A stretch of 15,095 nucleotides of DNA from DATAXP01 sp036272935 (lineage in GTDB: Bacteria > Planctomycetota > Planctomycetia > Pirellulales > PNKZ01): the NCBI GenBank assembly GCA_036272935.1, contig DATAXP010000043.1, positions 1-15,095 of the forward strand, given 5' to 3'. A program made the translations under genes and the position numbers. Within the stretch, counting starts at the first letter, position 1; each line of letters opens with the position of its first letter. Below are positions 1 to 6,477 of this stretch, one piece after another. The notes below the pieces were generated by a model. It did not search any database, had not been told where the DNA came from, and saw nothing but the letters and a program-made list of their open reading frames with translations.

Positions 1-4
1 ACTG

Positions 5-95
5 AAGCGTTGCTGGCATGCGCCGCTGAGCTTGGCAGGAACAGAGATACGATCCGGTGAATCGCCCAAGCAGCAATGCAGTCACAGCAACGCTT
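5..95. repeat. 11-bp inverted repeat pair
   Basis: AAGCGTTGCTG at 5-15 is the exact reverse complement of CAGCAACGCTT at 85-95. The roughly 70 bp between the arms holds no convincing gene. It lies beside a decayed IS fragment, so it may be part of another remnant or a hairpin element. Function unknown; the arms are seen directly. Confidence 0.4.
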
Positions 96-399
96 AACTA
101 TTACGACACATGGAGCTTCGGCTTAACTTCGCGGCATTCGCAGCAGGTTTCAGTTGGCGAAAGACGCGGCTGATCGTGTCGTGGGAGGGAATGCCGTTGG
201 GCAAGCGCAGATGCCGCTTCAGCCAGTCTTGCTTCTGATGGCCAAACTCTTCGATGTCTTCCCAGCCTTCGGCGCCGGCGACCACCGCCAGCACGGCCAG
301 ACAGAGAATATCAATCAACCAATGTTGCTTGCCTCGTTCGACGCGAGGGTCTTCCACCTCCGAAAAACACTCGACAAGTGACAGCACGCGCTGCGCCAT
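94..399 (-). pseudogene. ISAs1-family transposase, N-terminal fragment
   Basis: The reading frame from the ATG at 399 starts MAQRVLSLVECF and continues with features typical of the N-terminal domain of ISAs1/H-repeat transposases: a DPR motif, a hydrophobic stretch ILCLAVLAVVAGAEGW, then WLKRHLRLPNGIPSHDTISR. Family members are about 350-400 aa with a DDE catalytic core; here similarity stops after FRQLKPA (near 140) and the frame ends at 94, so the whole catalytic domain is missing. It cannot be an active transposase. It lies in host DNA outside the integrated element, antisense to the ends of nothing else recognisable, and the 3' end of the gene at 311-1291 overlaps it. Family call is from recalled motif pattern. 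Confidence 0.8.
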
Positions 400-521
400 G
401 CGACCGACCTCCGTCAGAGAATACAATGCCTCCAGCCACGGACAATCTTTCGCTGCTAGCCTTCACTCCGGCAAGCACACCGCGAACAATCCTCTTCCAC
501 GAACAACGTGCGTTTGCCCTG
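94..521 (-). mobile_element. Remnant of an ISAs1-family insertion sequence
   Basis: The transposase fragment begins at 399. About 120 bp upstream of it, the minus-strand sequence CAGGGCAAACG (511-521) resembles the CAGGG-type start of IS ends in this family and is a plausible terminal repeat. The other end is missing with the transposase C-terminus. The IS boundary is inferred, not proven; no target-site duplication can be assigned. Confidence 0.4.
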
Positions 522-1291
522 GCCCTCATGGAAGGTGAATGCAGAGATCTTTTATCAGGATCGACATCCACCGCAATGGCAGGGTCGACTTGCTGTAATG
601 CGAGCGTGATCGCTGTTGTACGGTTGAAATCAGCTAGTGGACAGTGCAATAACTCCGAGTCTTTGGGGCGCAGCATCATGGCTGTGTGCTTAAGTGGAGT
701 GCTGCACTCGATAAGAAAAAGCGAGTTGTCGGTCGGCCGAAGGTCATAGGAGACTCGTTCCCACTCTGCTCCTGCTTTGGTGCTAATGGAAACGCTGCTG
801 CTGATGCCGATTCCTCGACTGACTATTGCATTCTGTTGCGATTCCTTAGAAACGGAGCGGAGGAACAACGTGCAAAGCTCAACAGCACGTTTTGCCTGAG
901 TAGCAGTCGCAGGCTGGTATTCATGTTCGATGTCGTTGCGAGCATCGATTATCAACTCATGGATCACGTTCGGCGCAAAGATGCCGATTTGATCGAGCAT
1001 GGCGAGTTTGTCCGCGTATGGCTTTCCCAAAGAGGTACTCAGGAGATTGTTCACGATGAGAGCGTCGATTTGGCGGCATACAGCTCGTTTTGAATAGCAA
1101 ACGGCTGCGTCTAACCCGAAAGCATCGTTTCGGGCATTGGCTTCGTTAGCCCATTCCAGGTAGCAGGAGCTAGCCGTCCAGTTCGTTACGAAATCCATTT
1201 CGTACCGGCTTGCCCCGACGTCTAAGGTATTAAGGCCGTCGAGAATATCTTCGGGCGACGCTCGCTTGTAGGTCCAAGACCAGTGGGTCAT
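311..1291 (-). CDS. HEPN/DUF4145-like protein, C-terminus chimeric with IS
   Basis: The frame from ATG 1291 encodes 326 aa starting MTHWSWTYKRAS. A helical segment around residues 60-140 includes DARNDIEHEY, giving an R118-x4-H123 motif like the RxxxxH signature of HEPN and DUF4145 domains. HEPN proteins are often RNases, in toxin-antitoxin or defence systems, or act as small helical accessory proteins; which applies here is unknown. The frame stays open to 311, but the last ~70 codons cross the inferred IS end near 521 and run through the decayed transposase in another frame. The Arg/Gly/Ser-rich tail is therefore probably not native and the gene looks truncated by the IS. An in-frame extension to 1456 exists; 1291 was chosen because GGTGG lies upstream and the protein-like composition starts there. 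No antitoxin-like partner is visible. Confidence 0.55.
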   Translation of the reverse strand: MTHWSWTYKRASPEDILDGLNTLDVGASRYEMDFVTNWTASSCYLEWANEANARNDAFGLDAAVCYSKRAVCRQIDALIVNNLLSTSLGKPYADKLAMLDQIGIFAPNVIHELIIDARNDIEHEYQPATATQAKRAVELCTLFLRSVSKESQQNAIVSRGIGISSSVSISTKAGAEWERVSYDLRPTDNSLFLIECSTPLKHTAMMLRPKDSELLHCPLADFNRTTAITLALQQVDPAIAVDVDPDKRSLHSPSMRARANARCSWKRIVRGVLAGVKASSERLSVAGGIVFSDGGRSHGAARAVTCRVFFGGGRPSRRTRQATLVD

Positions 1292-1473
1292 CGGCGCCAC
1301 CGTTTTCGGGTTGTGTCGCGTCGCTGGTTCTATTCGAGTTGCGGTTGTGCAACAGTTGTAGTCAGTTCGCTCAAGCAGCAGTTTCGCGGCGCAGAAAAAG
1401 CGCGCAATGGCGGGGATATACCGCAGCTTGCTCGAACGTGCCGGGTCGCCATGCAATCGCGCGAGAAAGGAAA

Positions 1474-1560
1474 CGGATGGGGAGGGATTCGAACCCCCGG
1501 TAAGCTTTCGCCTACGCCGGTTTTCAAGACCGGTGCCTTAAACCACTCGGCCACCCATCC
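1474..1560 (-). tRNA. tRNA-Ser (anticodon UGA)
   Basis: Read on the minus strand, the 87-nt gene folds fully: acceptor arms GGATGGG (5' end at 1560) and CCCATCC, a discriminator G at 1474, anticodon stem CCGGT/ACCGG around loop CTTGAAA with anticodon TGA, a long variable arm typical of class II tRNASer, and T-arm GGGGGTTCGAATCCC. CCA is not encoded. The 5' 40 nt, up to the anticodon loop, are duplicated at 14574-14613. The gene is therefore a hybrid: the 3' part is original host sequence and the 5' part was brought by the integrated element. It stays functional in sequence but is now read from element DNA. Confidence 0.97.
1521..1560. repeat. attL core, 40 bp, inside tRNA-Ser
   Basis: This stretch starts TTTTCAAGACCGG and ends CCACCCATCC, and is identical to 14574-14613. 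Identity breaks on both sides: GG precedes here versus GC there, and AATCG follows here versus CAGG there. It spans the anticodon loop to the tRNA 5' end, a normal target for tyrosine recombinases. Confidence 0.95.
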
Positions 1561-1579
1561 AATCGCGTTTTCCTCGGCA

Positions 1580-1588
1580 ATTATTGCA
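1580..1588 (-). promoter_or_regulatory. Element-supplied extended -10 promoter for tRNA-Ser
   Basis: On the minus strand TGC-AATAAT (1588 down to 1580) matches an extended -10 element (TGn plus a hexamer one base from TATAAT). It lies about 20 bp upstream of the tRNA 5' end. No good -35 is visible at 16-18 bp, which fits an extended -10 promoter. Since the original upstream DNA was moved to the right end, some promoter here is needed to express the tRNA. Confidence 0.45.
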
Positions 1589-1635
1589 TTTTCTGTTGTC
1601 GCCGATTTCTCCTTGGCACGTTTTCGACAACCTTG

Positions 1636-1665
1636 TTGACAACTTGGGTCAAGTGCGGCTATGAA
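1636..1665 (+). promoter_or_regulatory. Integrase promoter with operator-like inverted repeat
   Basis: A perfect -35 TTGACA (1636-1641) is followed after 18 bp by TATGAA (1660-1665), giving a predicted start near 1672. An inverted repeat, TTGAC at 1636-1640 and GTCAA at 1648-1652, overlaps the -35 box and could bind a repressor. Two related direct repeats, GACAACCTTG (1626-1635) and GACAACTTGG (1638-1647), may be recombinase arm sites or regulator sites. Confidence 0.55.
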
Positions 1666-1668
1666 AAC

Positions 1669-1699
1669 GGTCGGAGCGGCGCTGTCACGCCGTCCGACC
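1669..1699 (+). promoter_or_regulatory. 5' leader hairpin before the integrase
   Basis: GGTCGGA (1669-1675), one bulged G, CGGCG, loop CTGTCA, CGCCG and TCCGACC (1693-1699) form a 12-bp stem with one bulge. It begins at the predicted transcription start and ends 31 bp before the integrase ATG. There is no T-run after it, so it is not an intrinsic terminator. It may stabilise or regulate the integrase mRNA. Confidence 0.5.
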
Positions 1700-1730
1700 T
1701 AACACAACCTCGCAGAAAAGGTGCGAAGTC

Positions 1731-3266
1731 ATGCCGACCCTCAAATCTAGGGTAATTCCGCCAATCAGCAAGGCGGACGCGGATCGTTTCTGGTCGCTCG
1801 TCAAACGCGATGGCAACGACCTTGGCTGTTGGAACTGGGCCGGTTCCGTCAACTCCAAAGGCTACGGGCGATTCTTTGTCGGCGGCAAGCATTATTACGC
1901 GCATCGCTTGGCTTGGAGCATGCAAGGCCGGGAAACTCCCGCCAACCTGTTCATTTGCCACACGTGCGACAACCCCCTGTGCGTCAATCCACATCACCTG
2001 ATGATGGCGGACGCCGCGACGAACAATGCGGACGCAAAGCACAAGCGAAACCTGAAGGCCAAGCGCGCGGGAGTAGTCAAACCACGTGCCGACTACCCGT
2101 TGACGCCCCGCGGCGATGGCCGCTGGTGCAAGAAAATCCGCGGCAGGATTCACTACTTCACGGGCACCGCCGAGGAAGCGCTCGAGGAGTGGCTGCGGGT
2201 CAAGGATGACATGCTGGCCGGCCGCACGCCTCGGCCAAAGGACGATGACCGTATCGCGGTCGACGGCCTAGCCAACGCATTCCTGACGGCCAAGCGTGAG
2301 CGCGTCGAGGCCGGCGAAATGGCCGCCCGGTCATGGGGCGATTACCACGCGACTTGCGCCGCAATGGTTGAGCAATTCGGCAAGGGGCGTGCCGTCGCGG
2401 ACCTGCGGCCCGAGGATTTCGCCGCGCTGCGCAAGACACTGGCCAAGCGTGTTGGCCCGGTGCGGCTCGGTAACGAGATTCAGCGCGTCCGGTCAATTCT
2501 GAAGTGGGCGTTCGAGTCGGAACTGATCGACGTGCCGCCTCGGACCGGTCCCGAATTCAAGAAACCGGCCAAGCACGTCGTCCGCAAGGCTCGGGCTGAC
2601 GTTGGCCCACGCATGTTCGAGGCCGCCGACCTACAGGCGATGCTCAAAGCCGCGCCGATGCAGTTGCGGGCGATGATCTATCTGGGGCTGAACGCCGGCC
2701 TGGGGAACAACGACTGTGGCTCGCTGCGGCTGCACAACGTCGACCTGGCGAAAGGCTGGCTCGACTTCCCGAGGCCCAAGACTGGCATCCCTCGGCGTTG
2801 CCCCCTGTGGCCGGAAACGGTTGAAGCGCTTCGCAAGGCGATCGCGGAACGGCCCGAGCCCATCGACTCGACCAACGGCGATAGGGCGTTCATCACGGCC
2901 GACCGCGTGCCCTGGACCGGCGACGCGAAGCTGAAGCGCGACGAGAATGGCGACCCGGCGGGCGCTGGCCCGCGCGTCGATGCGGTCACCAAGGCTTTTC
3001 GGCGCCTGCTCGACTCGCTCGACCTACACCGCCGCGGGCTCGGGTTCTACACGTTGCGACACGTGTTCGAGACGGTTGCCGGAGCTATCGGCGACCAGGT
3101 GGCCGTCGATTGTGTTATGGGGCACGCCGATCACACGATGGCCGGGCACTACCGCGAGCGCATCGACGATGCGCGGCTACTCGCGGTTGTTGAGCATGTG
3201 CGGCGCTGGCTGTTTCCGCCGACAACGAAGCGGAATCGCAAGACACGGAAAGGCGGTGCAGCATGA
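1731..3266 (+). CDS. HNH endonuclease/tyrosine recombinase fusion (integrase)
   Basis: This 511-aa protein joins two modules. Residues ~30-110 form an HNH domain like phage HNH_3 nucleases: C33-W-N-W, AHRLAW at 57-62, then C76-H-T-C79-DNP-x-C84-VNP-HH89-L. Residues ~115-165 are an N-terminal piece (GRWCKKIRGRIHYF) I associate with planctomycete integrases. A core-binding domain (~175-290) and a catalytic domain (~310-490) follow, with PRPKTG (K350), YTLRH (R443), GH (465) and GHYRE with nucleophile Y474. Two catalytic positions differ from the standard set: the box I arginine is replaced in GLNAGLGNND (~319-328), and the first H of HxxR is Y440. It sits 170 bp from attL and is the likely integrase. 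AAGGTG upstream of ATG 1731 is a weak ribosome site. The last bases overlap the next gene by ATGA. Confidence 0.88.
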   Translation: MPTLKSRVIPPISKADADRFWSLVKRDGNDLGCWNWAGSVNSKGYGRFFVGGKHYYAHRLAWSMQGRETPANLFICHTCDNPLCVNPHHLMMADAATNNADAKHKRNLKAKRAGVVKPRADYPLTPRGDGRWCKKIRGRIHYFTGTAEEALEEWLRVKDDMLAGRTPRPKDDDRIAVDGLANAFLTAKRERVEAGEMAARSWGDYHATCAAMVEQFGKGRAVADLRPEDFAALRKTLAKRVGPVRLGNEIQRVRSILKWAFESELIDVPPRTGPEFKKPAKHVVRKARADVGPRMFEAADLQAMLKAAPMQLRAMIYLGLNAGLGNNDCGSLRLHNVDLAKGWLDFPRPKTGIPRRCPLWPETVEALRKAIAERPEPIDSTNGDRAFITADRVPWTGDAKLKRDENGDPAGAGPRVDAVTKAFRRLLDSLDLHRRGLGFYTLRHVFETVAGAIGDQVAVDCVMGHADHTMAGHYRERIDDARLLAVVEHVRRWLFPPTTKRNRKTRKGGAA

Positions 3267-4762
3267 CAGCGAACAAACTCTCTAAGAGCCGTCCCGCGAT
3301 CGTCACGATCGACGAGGCCGCGAGCATTGCCGGCGTCTCGACAGGTCGCATGCGTCAATGGATCAGCCAGCCCTGCGACTATCTGGGAGGCCGAAAGTTG
3401 ACCGTCCAAAAGCAGCAGCGAAGTTGGAAGTTCGGCGGTGGAAGCACGGCCGGCGTGCGCGTATCAATGGCCGATGCCGAGACAATCGCGATGGCGATCG
3501 CGCACAACCAGGCGTTCATCCACATCGCGACCGCAGCTCGGCAACTCCGGTTGGGCGACCAGGTGGTGCGGCGCTGGTGTAAAGTTTCGTGCGAATGGCT
3601 TCCGAAGCATCGTCAGATACGTTCCCAGCGCGTCCGCGGTATGTTGATGGTAAGCCGTGACGATATCCAGTCGATTGCCGACGCCAGGGCAGTTCCAGTG
3701 ACGCGGGCGTTGATCGATCACAACGGCGAGAAGTTCCGATCGCTCGCATCGGCTGGCAAACTCTTGGGCTTACACCCCGCAACGCTCGCGCGACAGATTA
3801 AGCAGAATTGTTGGCTCGGCAGGCCTTTTCGAAGTCTGGAACACAGGCCGACATTCCATCGCGGCACGGGGCGAGCATTCTATATCGCTGATGCAGACGT
3901 GCAGGAACTGCAGACGCTCATCGGCCGCGGGCGCGTCGGCCTTACGATTGCCAAGGTCGCCAAGCGTTTGAAGATTCATCCGATCGTCGCCGGCAAGTGG
4001 TGTAAGGTTGCGTGCCCCTGGCTGCCTGATCGCCGGCCGATCCGCTCCGAGATACTTCCCTGCCGTAGTCCATTGGGCCGGCTAATGCCGATGCGAGTCG
4101 CGTTGCCTGAGGACGTGCAGGCCGCCGCCGCCGCACGCCGAGCACCGCCGCGACACGAAAGCATTACGGTCGGAAATGAGACTTACGACTCCGCACCGAA
4201 GGCCGCACGGATGTTGGGGGTGACACGCGGCTTTATCCACAGTTTGCGAAGAAAAACGCTATGGCTCGGCCGGCCGATCCGCACCGCAAAACAGTCGGTA
4301 TCGTACGGCCACACCAAGAACCCCGAGCGGTTCTTTTCGCTGAGCGACCTGCGCGAAATCCAAAAGAACCGCGCGGCTGGCCATCATCCGCCGGCCCGCC
4401 CCGCGCTGCCGGACTTCGAAATCTCACATGGCACCGATAGCCGCACCGCACCTGCCGCGGCCATCGCGTCGACCGCAAACGCCGACGTCCCAGCGGCCAA
4501 GCCGGTCGCACTCATAGGCACTGGCCACGTAGAGATCAGCGAAGCGGACTTTAAGATTCTGGACGCGCTTGCTGCCAAGCATCCGCGGCCGCTGTTGCAA
4601 ACGGATATTGCCGAAATTACTCAACTCTGCGAACGAACAGTCGGCAAGGTACTGAAGCGCTTGCGCGAGCGATCGCTGACCAGGCGGAACGGCAAACGCA
4701 GTGGTGAAGCAATCACGGCGGAAGGGCTGCAGCAGGCAGAAAAAAAACTTCCTGCGGACTGA
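3263..4762 (+). CDS. Tandem helix-turn-helix array protein with C-terminal winged helix
   Basis: The 499-aa product has five consecutive MerR/excisionase-like units of about 72 aa. Helix-turn-helix parts are at ~14-46, 86-120, 159-191, 227-262 and 309-341, each followed by a short segment such as VSRDDIQSIAD, FYIADADVQEL or FFSLSDLREI. Units 2 and 4 share WCKV-C-WLP and IRS; units 3 and 5 share WLGRPxR, so a two-unit block appears duplicated. After a Pro/Ala-rich linker (~372-420), residues ~425-495 look like a winged helix (TDIAEITQLCERTVGKVLKR). No catalytic domain is visible. It overlaps the integrase stop by ATGA, so it is translationally coupled and probably controls integration/excision or element expression. 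It is Arg-rich, as expected for DNA binding. The array of five such domains in one chain is unusual. Confidence 0.75.
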   Translation: MTANKLSKSRPAIVTIDEAASIAGVSTGRMRQWISQPCDYLGGRKLTVQKQQRSWKFGGGSTAGVRVSMADAETIAMAIAHNQAFIHIATAARQLRLGDQVVRRWCKVSCEWLPKHRQIRSQRVRGMLMVSRDDIQSIADARAVPVTRALIDHNGEKFRSLASAGKLLGLHPATLARQIKQNCWLGRPFRSLEHRPTFHRGTGRAFYIADADVQELQTLIGRGRVGLTIAKVAKRLKIHPIVAGKWCKVACPWLPDRRPIRSEILPCRSPLGRLMPMRVALPEDVQAAAAARRAPPRHESITVGNETYDSAPKAARMLGVTRGFIHSLRRKTLWLGRPIRTAKQSVSYGHTKNPERFFSLSDLREIQKNRAAGHHPPARPALPDFEISHGTDSRTAPAAAIASTANADVPAAKPVALIGTGHVEISEADFKILDALAAKHPRPLLQTDIAEITQLCERTVGKVLKRLRERSLTRRNGKRSGEAITAEGLQQAEKKLPAD

Positions 4763-4823
4763 TTGCGGATTGTTTGCGGGTTAGTTTCCTTCAGCGCTTC
4801 CGCGAAGTTCGGAAAATGGGTGC

Positions 4824-5024
4824 ATGGAAAGCACCCCTCGATTACTTCCGGCCGGCCCGATGGCGCGCCGGCTACGCGTGACTGTTGCGTGGCTTCGCTC
4901 GGAAGCCGATGCCCAACGCGTGCCCTGTTTGCGAGCTGGTCGCACGTACCTGTTCTCGCCCGAAGCCGTCGAGCGCGTCCTGACCGAACGCGCCGAACGA
5001 AGCGCTACAGGTGGCAACGCATGA
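4824..5024 (+). CDS. Small HTH_17/excisionase-like DNA-binding protein
   Basis: This 66-aa protein is a single MerR-like helix-turn-helix: LLPAGPMARRLRVTVAWLRS, then PCLRAGRTYLFSPEAVERVL, which matches the pattern of HTH_17 excisionase folds (helix pair, a short wing, then a terminal helix). It starts 61 bp after the tandem-HTH gene and overlaps the next HTH gene by ATGA, so it is probably in the same transcript. The ribosome site is weak. Either an excisionase or a regulator; the sequence alone does not decide. Confidence 0.65.
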   Translation: MESTPRLLPAGPMARRLRVTVAWLRSEADAQRVPCLRAGRTYLFSPEAVERVLTERAERSATGGNA

Positions 5025-5287
5025 GCGCCCCAACCGGTACCGCAACTTGGTTTACCCCGCCCGAGATCGCGGAGCGATTGCGCGTCGAGCCCGCCAAGGT
5101 GATCGCCTGGCTACGCTCAGGCGAGCTGGAGGGCGTCAACATAGCAAGCCGCGACAGCCGGCGCCCCAGATACAGGATCAGCGAGAAGGCGCTAGCCGAG
5201 TTCCTCGAGCGCCGTTCGGCAGCGCGACCAGCACGCGCACCACGCCGGCGCAAGAATGCGGTGGCCAACGTGACCAGGTACTTTTAA
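5021..5287 (+). CDS. Small HTH_17/excisionase-like DNA-binding protein
   Basis: An 88-aa protein begins MSAPTGTATWFTPPEIAERL; the helix-turn-helix is at ~10-35 (PPEIAERLRVEPAKVIAWLRSG), a wing follows (NIASRDSRRPRYRI) and a terminal helix (KALAEFLERR) completes the HTH_17 pattern. The tail is basic (RRRKNAVANV). The start is fixed by the ATGA overlap with the upstream HTH gene; the frame is open further upstream but that extension antisenses and overlaps the neighbours. It is the third HTH gene in a row in the left arm. Likely a regulator or recombination directionality factor. Confidence 0.65.
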   Translation: MSAPTGTATWFTPPEIAERLRVEPAKVIAWLRSGELEGVNIASRDSRRPRYRISEKALAEFLERRSAARPARAPRRRKNAVANVTRYF

Positions 5288-5299
5288 CACCCCAGAAAC

Positions 5300-5338
5300 G
5301 CGACGAGCCCCCGACCGGACAGGATGGGAGCTCGTCGC
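5300..5338 (+). promoter_or_regulatory. Hairpin masking the ribosome site of the replication operon leader
   Basis: GCGACGAGC (5300-5308) pairs perfectly with GCTCGTCGC (5330-5338) across a 21-nt loop. The GGGAG ribosome site (5326-5330) of the ATG at 5342 overlaps the right arm. Opening or closing of the stem could control translation of the first gene. No T-run follows, so it is not a terminator. Confidence 0.45.
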
Positions 5339-5341
5339 AGA

Positions 5342-5557
5342 ATGAAAGGAATCGTTCTGAACATTACACGATCAACCGCGCGACAACAACCGCGCCGCGA
5401 AATGCTCTCCCTCGACCCGCGTGCCCTCGGCACGCTACGCGAGCAGCTTCTGAGCATCGCCATTTTCTTCAGCCTTGATCCAAGCATCGATCGGCAACAG
5501 CGGATCGACCGATCGCGCCGCATGGCATTCCTTCAATGCCGGGGGGGATGCGGATGA
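5342..5557 (+). CDS. Small hypothetical protein, first gene of replication operon
   Basis: A 71-aa frame starts MKGIVLNITRSTARQQ, with GGGAG 11 bp before the ATG, and its TGA overlaps the next ATG at 5554 as ATGA. That coupling is the main evidence it is real. A mildly hydrophobic piece (LREQLLSIAIFFSLDPS) is followed by a basic stretch (RQQRIDRSRRMAF). I recognise no family. It may act as a translated leader for the initiator gene. An in-frame ATG at 5324 exists but has no properly spaced ribosome site. Confidence 0.4.
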   Translation: MKGIVLNITRSTARQQPRREMLSLDPRALGTLREQLLSIAIFFSLDPSIDRQQRIDRSRRMAFLQCRGGCG

Positions 5558-6477
5558 AACGCACAGCGTTCGACCATCCAAAGGTCCGCAAGCTCGCCAG
5601 ACTTTTAGACGTGCCGCACTATTGCGCGATCGGAATCCTCGAATCGCTTTGGCACTTCACGGCCAAGCATGCGCCACGCGGCAACGTCGGCCGGTGGGAT
5701 GACGAATCAATCGCCGGCTGGATCGGCTGGCCTGTGGCCGACGTCGCCAAATTGCTCGACGCGCTGGTACAGGCGGGCCTTGTCGATCGGCACGCGACCC
5801 ATCGCTTTGTGATTCACGACTGGCACGACCACGCCGACGAATCGGTCAAAAAGACCATAGCCAAGCACAAGATAACGTTCGCGAGCCTCGACGAACCCGG
5901 CGCGATCGATCCCCCGCGCGACCCGACCGACCAGCCGAAAATCGAGAACGGTTCCGGATCATTCGAGAACGGTTCCGGATCATTCGAGAACGTTCCAGAA
6001 CAATCACCGACCGAGTCCGCCTGCCTGAGCCTTAGCCCTTGCCTTAGCCTTAGCCATTCTTCTTCGTCCCCGAAGCTGCGCTTCGATGACCAGGACATGG
6101 AGCTAGCGAAGTGGATGTTCGAGCGAGTCAGGACGATCAACCCCAACCACAAGGCGCCCTCGTTCGACGACTGGGCAAACGACATCCGCCTGATGCGCGA
6201 ACGTGACGGCGCGGACCGCACCCTCGCCGGCATCCGTGAGTTGTTCACCTGGGCGAACGCCGATTCGTTCTGGCAGAGCAACATTCTTTCGCCGGCAAAG
6301 CTTCGAAAGCAGTGGGACCAACTGACCGCCAAGAGGAAAACCAATGGCAAGCAGCAACACAACGCCGGCAGCGATTCGCCCGCCCGAGTCCGACAACGCG
6401 ACTGGTCGAACGTCGAGAGCATCCGCGGTGGCTCTGCCAATGGTCCCGCTCAACCGGCGACTGCTGCCGGCTTGTGA
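5554..6477 (+). CDS. Phage replication initiator (lambda O / DnaD-like role)
   Basis: The 307-aa protein has an N-terminal winged-helix-like domain (~1-95: HPKVRKLARLL, then ESIAGWIGWPVADVAKLLDALVQAGLV, a typical wHTH), a low-complexity Ser/Glu/Asn linker (~125-175) with repeats, and a C-terminal helical domain (~178-260: FDDWANDIRLMR, FWQSNILSPAKLRKQWDQL) typical of phage replication proteins. Such proteins bind the origin and recruit the helicase loader. Its position directly upstream of loader and helicase supports this. Start at 5554 is set by ATGA overlap with the upstream ORF; a G-rich run precedes it. In-frame ATGs at 5536 and 5548 are alternatives. Its 3' end overlaps the loader gene by 134 bp. 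The linker DNA holds iteron-like repeats. Confidence 0.75.
   Translation: MKRTAFDHPKVRKLARLLDVPHYCAIGILESLWHFTAKHAPRGNVGRWDDESIAGWIGWPVADVAKLLDALVQAGLVDRHATHRFVIHDWHDHADESVKKTIAKHKITFASLDEPGAIDPPRDPTDQPKIENGSGSFENGSGSFENVPEQSPTESACLSLSPCLSLSHSSSSPKLRFDDQDMELAKWMFERVRTINPNHKAPSFDDWANDIRLMRERDGADRTLAGIRELFTWANADSFWQSNILSPAKLRKQWDQLTAKRKTNGKQQHNAGSDSPARVRQRDWSNVESIRGGSANGPAQPATAAGL
5943..5996 (+). repeat. Iteron-like 21-bp tandem repeats, candidate replication origin
   Basis: Two exact 21-bp copies (5943-5963, 5964-5984) and a shortened third (5985-5996) carry the core CGAGAACG-GTTCC. GAAC..GTTC within each is a near-palindrome; the third copy has the exact palindrome GAACGTTC. They lie in the linker of the initiator gene, as the lambda origin lies within gene O. 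They encode the peptide ENGSGSF repeated. Confidence 0.55.
6030..6055 (+). repeat. Three CCTTAGCC direct repeats
   Basis: CCTTAGCC occurs at 6030-6037, 6042-6049 and 6048-6055, the last two overlapping by two bases. They follow the iteron-like repeats by 34 bp within the same linker. They may be part of the same origin or simply reflect the repeated SLS peptide. Confidence 0.4.

Noticed and set aside
1659..2153. 164-aa minus-strand frame
   Set aside because: Antisense of the HNH domain region, which has clear Cys/His motifs on the plus strand.
4763..5020. Long N-terminal extension of the HTH gene at 5021
   Set aside because: It would overlap the 66-aa HTH gene fully in another frame; the ATGA junction and the domain start favour 5021.
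5814..6440. 208-aa minus-strand frame
   Set aside because: Antisense of the replication initiator; low-complexity and without motif.
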